DNA of 64,000 nucleotides from Zygnema cylindricum (taxonomy: Eukaryota > Streptophyta > Zygnematophyceae > Zygnematales > Zygnemataceae), in NCBI GenBank assembly GCA_037447655.1, contig JBBHKE010001676.1, positions 282,973-346,972 on the forward strand, read 5' to 3'. The notes beneath the pieces are model-generated. The model was given only the letters and a program-made list of their open reading frames with translations. It was not told where the DNA came from and did no database searches. This document shows, one piece after another, positions 34,723 through 45,729 of this stretch. Both the position numbers and the translations under genes were made by a program. The first letter of the stretch is position 1. Each line of letters opens with the position of its first letter.

Positions 34723-36787
34723 GAAGCTAGATCCTAAAGAAAAACCGGGGTACTTATAAGGATACGAGGAGGATGTAAAAGGATATAGAGTTTATAATCT
34801 AAAAAGAGAAGATATAATCTTAGTAAAGCATCTAGTAGTTATGGATGAAAGAAAGTCTGTGAATCCCTTCAAGTATACAAAGTTAGTAAAACTCAGATTC
34901 GAGTAAAAAAATTTCGATGTTTTTGGGCTTCCTAACTATCCAGGTTTCAGAGTAGATGACATTCTTACAGGTATAAATCAGACTGAGGAAGACTTGGCCG
35001 TGGAAATTCCAGTGACAGCTCTACCCGAAGCGTAAGAAGTGGTGGAAATTGATTTGGAATTGACGGACAAGAAAAAAGTCGAGATTGTTGGAAAGAACCC
35101 ACAAGAACCATCTATTCTGGCCACACATTATGAGGGAGGAAGGAAAAGTAGCAAAATGTTGCAAAAAAAACATGTTAATAACAAGGTAACAAAACTATCT
35201 CATCCGGATGAACCTCAAATTATATCGAGGCGATGAATTGTCCAGAAAGGAACCGGTGGAAAACAACCATCAATGAGGAGATGGCCTCAGATATGGCAGC
35301 CGATACTTGGAAGCTGGTGGATTGTCCACCTAACCGAAAACCAATCGGTTGTAAGTGGGTGTTCAAATTAAAACTACACCCAGATAACACTATTGAGCGC
35401 TACAAGGCCCGGTTAGCGGCAAAAGGATTTACAGAGAAAGAGGGAATCGACTACGAAGAAACCTTTGCCCTAGTCATCAAATTTCCTACCGTCCGCATAC
35501 TTCTCAATTTGGCAACAGTGGAAGACATGGAGGTGCACCAGATGGATATCAAGACAACCTTTTGGCATGGAGAATTGGAAAATAAGATCTTCATGCGACA
35601 ACCCCAAGGATTTGTGGAGATAGTAGAGGAGAGTAAGGCATGCAAGTTGATTAAATCTCTTTATGGTTTAAAGCAGGCGCCCCGATAGTGGAATAAGAAG
35701 CTTGATGAGTTTCTCACCCATCTAGAATATATCCGGATCAACTCAGATCACTCAATCTATGTTTTTGAAGATGAGGAAGGTGCTATTTTTATTGCAATTT
35801 ATGTTGATGATTTGCTTGTTTTAAGTAAATCAATGGACAAAATTATTAAACTGAAAACAAATATTAAGGGGAGATTTGAGATAACCGATATAGGGTAGGC
35901 AAGATATGTTTTGGAATTCAAGTAGAAAGAGATTGAGAAAGAAAGATTATAAGACTAACTCAGAAAGAAGCAATAGGGAACATGTTGGAAAAATTTCAGA
36001 TAAGGCTAATAGTTGTACAACTCCAATGGAGTTAAAGAAGGGAAGCGAAGGGAGTGTGGAAGGAGTCATAATCTTAGACAAAGAATAAGGTCTTGAAGAA
36101 CACAAGTTCATGCAAACTATACCTTACATGCAAGTAGTGGGGAGCCTAATCTATTTTTTGAATTGCATCCGGCAGGATTTAGCTGCAGCAGTAGGAGTGC
36201 TGTGTAGAAGTCAAAATGCTCCCACTAAGAGAGATTGGGAGGCAACTAAAAAAGTCCTTAGATATTTGATAGGAACTAGGGATCTATGGTTGCATTTGGG
36301 TGGAGGGAATATTGACATCACTACTTGGAGTGATGTCAGTTATGGTGATGCTCAGATGAGGAGATGTACTTCTGGATATGTATTATATGTGGGTGATGGG
36401 GCTTGTTGTTGGAGTAGCAAATAGCAAAAGGTTATGGCTCAGTCCACCATGGAGGCTGTGTATATGGCCTCTTGCTCTGCTGTAAAAGAATTGAAGTGGG
36501 TCAAGTCTTTGCTTGGTAAGCTAGGTCACCTTAAGAGTGGTGTGCATAATTTTTTTTGTGATAATCAGGTAGGAATCGCTATTGCTGCCAATCCTAAACA
36601 TCATTTTAAAGCCAACCAGATGAACATTAGACTAAACTTTGTTAGAGAGAAGGTGGAAAACAAAATAATTAGTTTAGAGTACACACCAGATAGCGAGATG
36701 GTAGCCGATATGATGACCAAACTTGTGCCTTCCCCTAAACTAATTTTCTGCAGGGACAAGTGTGGTTTGAAATTAAAGAGTGACTAG
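34723..36787 (+). pseudogene. Cop-D linker, reverse transcriptase and RNase H remnant
   Basis: The linker carries stops (TAA near 34758, 34905 and 35033). RT starts with RNRWKTTINEEMAS, CKWVFKLKLHPDNTIERYKAR, EGIDYEETFA, VHQMDIKTTFWHGELENKIFM and LIKSLYGLKQAPR followed by TAG at 35686; then FIAIYVDDLLVLSKSMDK with YVDD intact, and frame breaks near 35895-35925. RNase H: TWSDVSYGDAQMRRC, WSSK then a TAG, STMEAVYMAS, FCDNQVGIAIAANP, DSEMVADMMTK, ending KSD-stop at 36787. A purine tract AAATAAGGGGAG precedes the LTR. Confidence 0.87.
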
Positions 36788-36800
36788 AAAATAAGGGGAG

Positions 36801-36831
36801 TGTAGAAATTAATGGTTCTTTTAGTATTTTC
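36801..36831 (+). repeat. Cop-D 3' LTR, left piece
   Basis: TGTAGAAATTAATGGTTC through TTAGTATTTTC; the last five bases TTTTC (36827-36831) are the left target duplication of element E. It continues at 47029. Confidence 0.85.
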
Positions 36832-38125
36832 TGTTGTTCTTTGGTCTAAAATAGACCGCAGAAGGAACCCAAACTATCATGCAAGAAGCTAAGCAAAGCT
36901 TGGCTAATGAACAATCATTTGAAATACATCCTCCATATGCGTACATAGACGCAACAAACAACATTTAGGGTTTCATGGAATAATCAACATAAATAAACCC
37001 TATGACAACATCTAAGGTTTGATGGAATAATCGACATAAACAAACCCTAGGACAAATGCATAAACAGTGCATATCAAACATATATAAAATAACATAAATA
37101 AATAATAACAAACAAATGCATCACACATAAACAAAAGTATAATCAAAGTATAATCAAATAATCATTATATCATTCAAAGTGCATGACCTAATCGATAACC
37201 CTAAAATACTACATCTTTGGTCTCTACTTTTCTAACCAGCATTGATGATTTTCCTAATGAAGCTCAAATCTATATATACACTTGCGAGCTGTCAACAAAT
37301 CGCTACCTGTCAAATTAACCTACGTAACTTCCACTAAGTAGTATTAAACCATGAGAACCTATTACAACAAATAATCCTAACTGTAAGTGTACACGTGAAA
37401 GTCAACCAATCATAAGCGCACACTTGTCTGCAAGTACGACAACACACAAATTAAACTGCCGAAACCCTAAATGATCATCTAAATAAAAACTGTCATAATC
37501 AATACTAAATTATTATTACACATATGACAAAACAATGTTGTTTCAAATATTTACACCGACGCGTCCGCAAAATACGCGTCATAAGCGACAACTCGCTTAG
37601 TCACTTGCAGATAAATCCACGTAGTGAACCGACATTGCATATGTACGGTCCACCTAATAATACGTCATTAAAAATAATGCGATCCCTTAAAAATATCGGC
37701 GGACGTCGTCCGCCCTCCACGTGTAACTCGAACCACTGCCGAAATTAATCCGTACCTTCCAAATCTTTACCGTACTGGATATGCGTCGTTTGCAATAAAT
37801 GCGCCTGTCGCATATAGAGTACACATGTCCAAATATGACGTTCCGTACTGGAAGCGTCCTTTTGAATAGCTGCCGCCTGTCGCATTGTGTTTCGTATGTG
37901 CGACGTACTATTTTGACTTGTTAGAATATTTTACATCGGATCGCTTCGCGATCAGCCGTCCATTTCACTTACGCATTCAACGCCACTCAATTAGTCAATT
38001 AATTTTACTTGTACAATAAACCCCCAATCCGCAAATCTGTTCGAACCTCCACATTAACTCCGGAAATTACGTACGCACGCAAATACGCGCATGCATGTGC
38101 GAAACTGAATCTTCCAAAAACAACA
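36832..38125 (-). repeat. Element E 3' LTR
   Basis: Plus-strand limits TGTTGTTCTTTGG and CAAAAACAACA. It agrees with the other E LTR without any difference I can see from about 36967 to 37772, with clustered differences outside that core. It holds a near-palindrome CGGATCGCTTCGCGATCAG at about 37937-37955, shared with the H family, and runs of AAACCCTA. The 74-codon frame at 37524-37748 repeats at 46422-46646 only because the LTRs repeat. Confidence 0.88.
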
Positions 38126-39094
38126 CTCCCCCGAAGATTTAGTTTCGTAAATCCATTTCGCTACGTCATCCTGACACACTCCATAGATCTACGTCATCAC
38201 CTGTCACCACTATCACTTCCTGCTGTCTCCTCCATCTGAATCCACCAAATGCCTACGAAAGAATTTCCACTTGTTCCACCAACGCTTCCGCTGCCTCTAT
38301 ATACCATCCAGATTTCATAATAAATAATATATATATATATTTTTTATTTTTCGATTACAACAATTTTTCCTTTTCTCACCAATATCTAAATCCGAATCTA
38401 ATTCCCACAATTCTATCTCAAATCAACTAAAATTAAAACTAAAGGATCACATTAATTATATAACCCAACTCAAAAATTCTTCCATTAACTATATCAAATC
38501 TAGTTTTCAATAAAAAATTTCATTTAATAATTAAATCCGAAAATTTCCCATTAAAAAATACATAAATAATAAACTATTTTCCCAAAATCAATTCTACCAA
38601 AAATAAACAAAATTCCAACAAAATTACCACATTTTCCTCTAACTATCGTAACAATTTCCAAAAATAAAAAAAAACTTTCCAAATTTTCTAAATTTCGCAA
38701 CCCGCGTACTGAATCCCAAAAAATAAAACATTAAAAAAAAAAAAAAAAAAAAATCTACATTCTCTATCCCAATTTTAAGCTCCAATAATGTTACATTTAC
38801 AAAACTACCAACAACCGAAAAATAAAATCTCATAACATCTCATAATCATAGATCCACAAATTTGGATCTTTCACCAAATGCCACAACTCCACCTTTCGGA
38901 TCTCTCTCCCCCAAACGTCGAAACTCCACCTTCCACATCTCTCCACTAAATGTCAAATTTCCACATTTCGAAATGCTTCATCAAAAATAAACATGTATTT
39001 TTCCAAAAAAAAAAATAAAAAAATATATCATTTCTAAAAATATATCATTTTCATTGAGGGTAGACATTTCGACATTGTTACTAAGTTAACCCTT
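38126..39094 (-). other. Element E internal DNA, left part
   Basis: Starts with CTCCCCCGAAGATTTAGTTTCG, the inverted purine tract adjacent to the LTR. The rest is AT-rich with long A-runs (38732-38753, 39005-39020) and no recognisable protein motif on either strand. It ends where the Cop-F LTR begins. Confidence 0.6.
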
Positions 39095-40143
39095 TGTAGA
39101 AATTAATGGTACATTTTTAGTATTTTATAGGTCTAAATAGAAATATAGAAAGAAGCCGAGGCAGTCTACCTCTAACTTCTCTCTCCAAACTCTCAAACTT
39201 GTCGCAGTCACTGAGAAATTGGAGAGGGAGCTAGAGCCATGGCTATATAGGCTATCCAGAGGTTTACGGGAAATTTATATTAGTTAGGGTTTATTTATTT
39301 AAAAGGAATGTGCCGGCGACAGGAATTGATCCTTGTACCTACCGGCCGGCAGACTAGAAGTAGCCGGTAGCCTTAGCCGTTAACTCTAGGAATAACATTA
39401 CGCATTATATAATTTGATATTTATTTAAACACGTAAACGTAGGATAAATCATTTAACTGTAATTGTTTACAGTATACATAGATCCGGTAATGTATAAGTA
39501 CGAAATACGGTACGAGAAAGAAATCAATACCGCGCATTTATTTCTTAAGTGAAACAAATACCGGGCATGTATTTATTACGGCTACGATTAAATTCGATTC
39601 TAATCGAATGACCGGAATTAGCGCCGAGATCGCGGAAGAAGATTTTGGCGGTTTGTGGCCATTGCCACATCGGATGACGCGTGGAAAAATTACATTGGAT
39701 CGTGGAATCTCCGGAGATTATGGCACCGAATCCGGATATGACATGTATCGACATTTAGGCCATGTCGTACAATGTCCGTACATAAAGTACACCGACAGCT
39801 GTACTTTTGCGTACGGAACTGTATTCTGATTAGTTTCGTACATCAGTAGATAGAGTCTGTGAGAGAGATAGAAAAAATAGGAGATAGGACCCTCTCTCCT
39901 AGAGAGCTTCTGTACAAAAGGTCAACTTTGACCCTCCATAACTCACTGCTCAGGGGAGCAAATTCAGAGATTCTTTTTGCTATCGACTCACGGGAGTCTT
40001 ATCTTCACAAGGGTGAAGTTCGTCAGAGTTTTTGTCTGCCAGGGTGGCAGTTATTTTTGCTGAAACACAAAGGGGTCAGGGTTATCCTAGAGGCTTCTTG
40101 GAAGCTGTCCACTTTGAGGACTTATGGAGGTCTCAGAGTTTCA
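39095..40143 (+). repeat. Cop-F 5' LTR
   Basis: 1049 bp, TGTAGAAATTAATGGTAC to GGTCTCAGAGTTTCA. Features: antisense tRNA-like block (about 39310-39390), CTCTCTCCTAGAGAG at about 39890, GGTCAACTTTGACC at about 39919-39932, and the gag ATG at 40124 within its last 20 bases. Confidence 0.92.
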
Positions 40144-41507
40144 GGTTATGGGCCCACCCTCTAGGGTTCCAATCTTTAATGGAACTGGCTTCATATACTG
40201 GGAAAGTATGATGATAGGAGCTCTATGCGAAAAAAGGTTTTGGGGGATAGTGAGTGGACGGTTGGGGCGTCCATCAAGTCTTGGAATTCCTCCAGGGTTT
40301 GGAGGAAGCATATTCACCAGAAAAGAGGATCCACCTTTAACGGAGGAAACAAAAGAAGGAGAGGTGGTGGACAAACGAAAGGAAAGGAGGCGACCACACC
40401 AATAGCAACTTGTTCGGCATTCATGTCACCTATTCCGAGGAACGAGGAGAATGATACTGAAACCAAGGACTTTAACAATATGGCGGCGAGCACTTCATCC
40501 TACGCCATCTCACTCAAGGACATGCATGTCCTCATTTGCAGGTAGAAAGGGCATCCGATCTTTGGATGGCTCTCATAGAGATGTACCGAAGTGGTACGAT
40601 TCAGCAACAACAGTTGGGTGATCAGAAAGTTAAGGAATATGTATACAAAGGGGGAGGGATTTTGGATTTTTGCAATGAGCTTGCTACACTCTTCATGGAG
40701 CTAGAGAGTACGGGAAAAGATTTTAGTGAAAAAGAAAAGGTTAATAGTTTACTGATGAAGTTACCCAATGAGTTCGAGAACATAGTCAACCGTGTGCAAG
40801 ACTTGCCGGACTCAAGGTGGATATGGAACTTAGTGGTAGGGATGATTCTCGTTCGGGAGAATACGATTGAGATTCGAAGAGGAGGAAAGAGTGGCCAAGC
40901 CTTGGCAACTGCAACCGATTGGAGGAACAAGGATTTCTGGAAACCGGTCGGAAACTATCGGGGGAGGGAGCAGAAAAATCAGACCGACGAGTTCGGACCA
41001 AGGGCTCCCAAAGGTTTATGTCATCTTTGTAAGGAACCTGGGCACTATATGGCAAAGTGCACTAAGCTAACCGAGCTTCGATTAAAAGAGGGGCAGACCG
41101 GTGGTACCCTGAGAGGAAAGAAAAAGGCCCTTGTGACACAGGTACATGAGGCGGAATCCGAGGACGAGGAGGATGAGCTTCTTTTGGATGAGGAGTTGGA
41201 GGCGGAAAACGAGGTCGAAATACCACGAAGGCAGAAATGTGCTTACGGTGGATTGAAAGGTGAAGCAGGCTGGATTGTAGTTTCAGGTGCCTCCATGCAC
41301 ATGTGTAAGGATAGGCACGTGTTCACTAAGATAAGAAATATTCCTACCGTAGAGATAGAGTACAGGGATGAAATGATAGTCACCACTACTCTTGTAGGAT
41401 CGGTAGATTTGAAAGTGTTAGTAGAAGGAAAGACATCCATAGTAACATTCTCCGATGTATTGTTTAATCCGGAGCTGAAAAAAACCTCATCTCTACATCC
41501 GTATTAG
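40124..41507 (+). pseudogene. Cop-F gag and protease
   Basis: The frame starts MEVSEFQVMGPPSR (ATG in the LTR, reading through the primer site), then FIYWESMMIGALCEKRFWG. A frameshift at about 40400-40535 moves to a 323-codon frame with IEMYRSGTIQQQQLGDQKV, LLMKLPNEFENIVNRVQDL, an intact knuckle CHLCKEPGHYMAKC, basic and acidic linkers, and the protease motif as GWIVVSGASMHMC. The catalytic Asp is Val here, so the protease is dead. A deletion at about 41480 (CTGAAAAAAACC versus CTGAACAAAAACC in Cop-D) shifts the frame. Confidence 0.9.
40144..40158 (+). promoter_or_regulatory. Primer-binding site of Cop-F (initiator tRNA-Met anticodon arm)
   Basis: GGTTATGGGCCCACC follows the LTR terminal CA with no spacer and is a 15-base perfect complement of the plant initiator tRNA-Met anticodon stem-loop. 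The usual plant copia site TGGTATCAGAGC is absent. The ATG at 40148-40150 pairs with the CAU anticodon and is codon 9 of the gag frame. Confidence 0.85.
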
Positions 41508-42640
41508 ATGATAAGGGTTTTTTTACTAGCACTAGGGAAGGAGTCTTTACTGCTAGTTTTGAGGAGGGTGTCTATTTCATTGCTGAGAAAGGTAGCCATG
41601 GCATGTTTAGGCTGGTTTTAAGTAATGAAAAGAAGAAACTTTATTATGCTGGTGTTCATGATATTATGATGTGGCATAAGAGGCTTGGGCATGTGAATCT
41701 AGACAAGTTAAGAGAGATGAAAAAGATGGGAGTGGTGGAAGGGATTAAGTTTAGTGAGAATGATAATATAAGTCATAGTAGTGGATGTGCTCAAGGTAAA
41801 ACACACAGATAACCCTTTCCTAAAACAGCCACCTATAAGGGAGAAAAAATTCTAGATCTATTACACACAGATATTTGGGGACCAGCTAAAGTGCCCTCAC
41901 CGGGGGGGGAGAGGTTTATGATGACTATCACTGATTATTGGTCTCGCTATTCCCGAGTGTATTTTTTGAAAAACAAGTCCGAAGCTCAAGATTGTTTTAG
42001 ACAATATAAAGCATGGAGCGAAAAACTTCATGAAACTCCAATCAAGAGAATAAGGAGTGACAATGGTGGAGAGTATACTTCTAACCAGTTTGAGGATTTT
42101 GTGAGGGAAGATGGGGTCCAACACCAAAAGACAGTTCCAGAAAACCCGGAACAGAATAGGATAGCTCAAAGGTTAAATAGAACACTAAGTGATAGTGCTA
42201 GAATTATGTTGTCAGATAAGAAGATAGGAAAAGGTTTTGGGCAGAAGCAATGAACTGTGCTAATTACCTCAAAAATAGAGTTCTTACTTCATCTATAAAA
42301 GATCAAACACCTTATGAGAGATGGACAGGCTGGAAACCAAACTTATCTCACTTAAAGGTTTTCGGCAATCAAGTATTCAGTCTAGATACAACTTCGTCTA
42401 ATTGGAAGCTAGATCCTAAAGGAAAACCGGGATACTTATTAGGATATCATGAGGATGTTAAAGGATATAGAGTTTATGAACTAAAAAGAGAAGATATAAT
42501 CTTAGTAAAGCATCCAGTAGTTATGGATGAAGGAAAGTTTGTGGATCCCTTCAAATATACAAAGTCAGTAAAAATCGGATTTGAGTCAGAAAATTCCGAT
42601 GACTTTGAGCTCCCTAACTATCAGGTTTTAGAGAAGTTGA
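41508..42640 (+). pseudogene. Cop-F integrase
   Basis: WHKRLGHVNLDKLREMKK and CSGCAQGKTHR are followed by a TAA at about 41810, then LLHTDIWGP, ITDYWSRYSRVYF, RSDNGGEYTSNQF and NRIAQRLNRT. The first two catalytic acids are present; the third position reads Gln instead of Glu. A one-base loss near 42235 shifts the frame before EAMNCANYLKNRV; the second frame (42250-42648) covers the integrase C-terminal region through FGNQVFSLDTTSSNWKLDP, DVKGYRVYELKRED and SENSDDFELPNY. Confidence 0.9.
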
Positions 42641-44478
42641 CATTCTAGCAGATACAAATCAGACCGAAAAGGTTTCAACTGTGGAAACTCCTGTGACAAC
42701 TCTACCCGAATCGGAAGACGTGGTGGAAATTGATTCGGAATCAAGGGATAGGGGAGAAGCCAAGTTTGTTTGAAAGAATCCACGACAACCATCTATTCCG
42801 GCCTCAGATTTTGAGGGGGGAAGGAGAAGTAGCAAAAGACTACAAGAAAAATAGGTTAATAACAAGGTAACTAAACTATCTCATCAAGATGAACCTCAAA
42901 CTTATGGAGAGGCGATGACTTGTCCAAAAAGAAACCGGTGCAAGACAACCATCAATGAGGAGATCGCCTCAATTATGGAAGCCGATACTTGGGAGCTGGT
43001 GGATTGGCCACCTAACCGAAAACTTATCGTTTGTAAGTGGCTTTTCAAATTAAAACTGAACCCAGATAACAAAATCGAGCACTACAAGGCCCGATTAGTG
43101 GCAAAGGGATTTACACAAAAGGAGGGAATTGACTACGAGGAAACCTTTGCCCCGGTGGTCAGATTTCCTTTCCGTCCGCATACTTCTCAGCCTGGCAGCA
43201 GCGGAAGATATATAAGTGCACCAGATGGACATCAAGACAGCCTTTTTGCATGGAGAATTGGAAGAGGAGATCTTCATGCGACAACCCGAAGGGTTTGTGG
43301 AGGAAGGAGAGGAGAGTAAGGTATGTCGGATGATTAAATCTCTTTATGGTTTGAAACATGGGCCTCGACAGTGGAATAAGAAGCTTGATCAGTTTCTTAC
43401 CGGTCTTGGATATAACCGGATCAGCTCAGATCACTTAATCTATGTTTCCGAAGATGAGGAAGGTTTTATATTTATTGCAATTTATGTTGATGATTTGCTT
43501 GTTTTAAGTAAATCAATGGAAAAAATTAATAAACTGAAAACCGATCTTAAAGGGAGATTTGAAATGAAGGATATGGGGGAAGCAAAACATATTTTGGGAA
43601 TTCAAGTAGAGAGAGACCGAAAAAGAAAAATTATAAGATTGACTCAAAAGGAAGCAAAAAGGAACATGCTTGAAAATTTTCAAATGGATAAAGCTAAGAG
43701 TTGTACAACCCCAATGGAGTTGAAGAAGGGAAGTGAGGGGAGTGAGGAAGAAGGAGTCATAGTCTTAGACGAGAAATTATCTCCTGAAGAATAGAAGTTC
43801 ATGCAGACTATTCCTTACAGGCAAGTAGTGGGAAGTCTAATCTATTTTATGAATTATACCCGGCCGGATTTAGCTGCAGCTGTAGGAGTGCTAAGTAGAA
43901 GTCTAAATGCTCCCACTAAGAGGGATAGGGAGGCAGCTAAGAAAGTCCTTAGATATTTGATAGGAACTAGGGATCTATGGTTGCATTTGGGTGGGGAGAA
44001 TACTAACATCACTACTTGGAGTGAAGCCAGTTATGGTGATGCTTCGATGAGGAGATGCACTTCTGGATATGTATTATATGTGGGTGATGGGGCTTGCTGT
44101 TGGAGTAGCAAACAACAAAAAGTTATTGCTCAGTCCACCATGGAGGTTGAGTATACGGCCTCTTGCTCTGCTGTAAAAGAATTGATGTGGGTCAAGTCTT
44201 TGCTTGGTGAGCTTAGTCACCTTAAGAGTGGTGTGCAGATTTTTTTTTGTGATAATCAGGCAGCAATCGCTATTTCTGCCAATCCTAAACATCATTTTAA
44301 AGACAAACACATGGACATCAGACTCAGCTTTGTTAGAGAGAAAGTAGAAAACAAAATAATCAGTTTAGAGTATCGACCAGATAGTGAGATGGTAGCAGAT
44401 ATGATGACCAAACCTGTGCCTTCCCCTAAGCTAATTTTATGCAAGGAGAAGTGCGGTCTGAAATTAAAGATTGACTAG
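42641..44478 (+). pseudogene. Cop-F reverse transcriptase and RNase H
   Basis: A linker with a TGA at about 42772 leads to RT: KRNRCKTTINEEIAS, CKWLFKLKLNPDNKIEHYKAR and EGIDYEETFAPVVRFP. A small insertion near 43170 shifts the frame. The second frame 43216-43794 carries HQMDIKTAFLHGELEEEIFM, LIYVSEDEEGFIFIAI and YVDDLLVLSKSMEK with YVDD intact, then a TAG at 43792. RNase H (43801-44478) is open: TTWSEASYGDASMRRC (Asp to Glu), STMEVEYTAS, FFCDNQAAIAIS and DSEMVADMMTKPVPSPKL, ending KID-stop. Confidence 0.92.
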
Positions 44479-44490
44479 AAAATAGGGGAG

Positions 44491-45546
44491 TGTAGAAATT
44501 AATGGTACATTTTTAGTATTTTCTAGGTCTAAATAGAAATATAGAAAGAAGCCGAGGCAGTCTACCTCTAACTTCTCTCTCCAAACTCTGAAACTTGTCG
44601 CAGTCACTGAGAAATTGGAGAGGGAGCTAGAGCCATAGCTACCTAAGCTATCCAGAGGTTTACGAGAAATTTATAATAGTTAGGGTTTTTTTATTCAAAA
44701 GGAATGTGCCGGCGACAGGAATGGATCCTTGTACCTACCGGCCGGCAGACTAGAAGTAGCCGGTAGCCTTAGCCGTTAACTCTAGGAATAACATTACGTG
44801 GTATATAATTTGATATTTATTTAAACACGTAAACGTAGGATAAATCATTTAACTGTAATTGTTTACGATATACATAGATTCGGAAATGTATAAGTACGGA
44901 ATACGGTATGAGCAAGAAATCAATTCCGCGCATTTATTTCTTAAGTGAAACGAATACCGCGCATGTATTTATTACGGCTACGATTAAATTCGATTCTAAT
45001 CGGACGGCCGGAATTAGGGCCGAGATCGCGGAAGAAGATTTCGGCGGTTTGTGGCCATCGCCACATCGGATGACGCGTGGCAAAATTACATTGGATCATG
45101 GAATCTCCGGAGATTATGGCACCGAATCCGGATATGACATGTGTCGACATTTAGGCCATGTCGTACAATGTCCGTACATAAAGTACACCGGCAACTGTAC
45201 TTTTGCGTACGGAACTGTATTCTGATTGGTTCCGTATATCAGTAGATAGAGTCTGTGAGAGAGATAAGACTTAGAAAAATTAGGAGATAGGACCCTCTCT
45301 CCCAGAGAGCTTCTGTACAAAAGGTCAACTTTGACCCTCCGTAACTTACTGCTCAGGGGAGCAAATTCAGAGATTCTTTTTGCTATCGTCTTACGGGAGT
45401 CTTGTCTTCATAGGGCTGAAGTTTGTCAGAGTTTTTGTCTGCCAGGGTGGCTGTTATTTTTGCTGAAACACAAAGGGGTCAAGGTTATCCTAGAGGCTTC
45501 TTGGAAGCTGTCCACTTTGAGGACTTATGGAGGTCTCAGAGTTTCA
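44491..45546 (+). repeat. Cop-F 3' LTR
   Basis: 1056 bp, TGTAGAAATTAATGGTAC to CAGAGTTTCA, preceded by AATAGGGGAG (purine tract 44481-44490). It matches the 5' LTR throughout, with a 7-base length difference near 45265 and scattered substitutions. Confidence 0.92.
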
Positions 45547-45715
45547 TAGGGCGATGCAAGATTAAACTCGGCACATACCAACACTATGATAAGGTCGATC
45601 TCATGGGTACACAGACACCATTACTTCAATACAACCAACAAGAACAAAATTAACCCGCTATAATGCGTGTGACACTATCCTATCTCGACTTAACCTAACA
45701 TATGATAGATGGGGT
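45547..45715 (-). other. Element E internal DNA, right part
   Basis: About 170 bases between Cop-F and the E primer site; no protein motif. In minus sense this is the leader just after the primer site: the frame from the primer-site ATG reads MGPHPIYHMLG and then a stop, so no gag follows. Confidence 0.6.
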
Positions 45716-45729
45716 GTGGGCCCATAACC
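45716..45729 (-). promoter_or_regulatory. Primer-binding site of element E
   Basis: Minus strand GGTTATGGGCCCAC right after the E 5' LTR end. It is the same 14 bases as in Cop-C and Cop-F, so the non-coding element uses the same initiator tRNA-Met half-molecule priming. Confidence 0.8.

Larger units (their letters stand above)
39095..45546 (+). mobile_element. Cop-F: near full-length Ty1/copia element nested in element E
   Basis: 5' LTR 39095-40143, primer site 40144-40158, gag-pol 40124-44478, purine tract 44481-44490, 3' LTR 44491-45546. All copia domains are present and in order, yet there are at least six frameshifts or stops. The flanking 5-mers CCCTT (39090-39094) and TAGGG (45547-45551) are not a target duplication. 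By eye the two LTRs differ at roughly 50 positions. Confidence 0.93.

Noticed and set aside
37524-37748. A conserved 74-codon protein present twice (also 46422-46646)
   Set aside because: The identity is explained by the two LTRs of element E being near-identical; it has no motif and no independent support.
39090-45551. CCCTT/TAGGG as a target duplication of Cop-F
   Set aside because: They do not match in direct orientation; a resemblance to inverted copies is not how LTR integrases duplicate targets.
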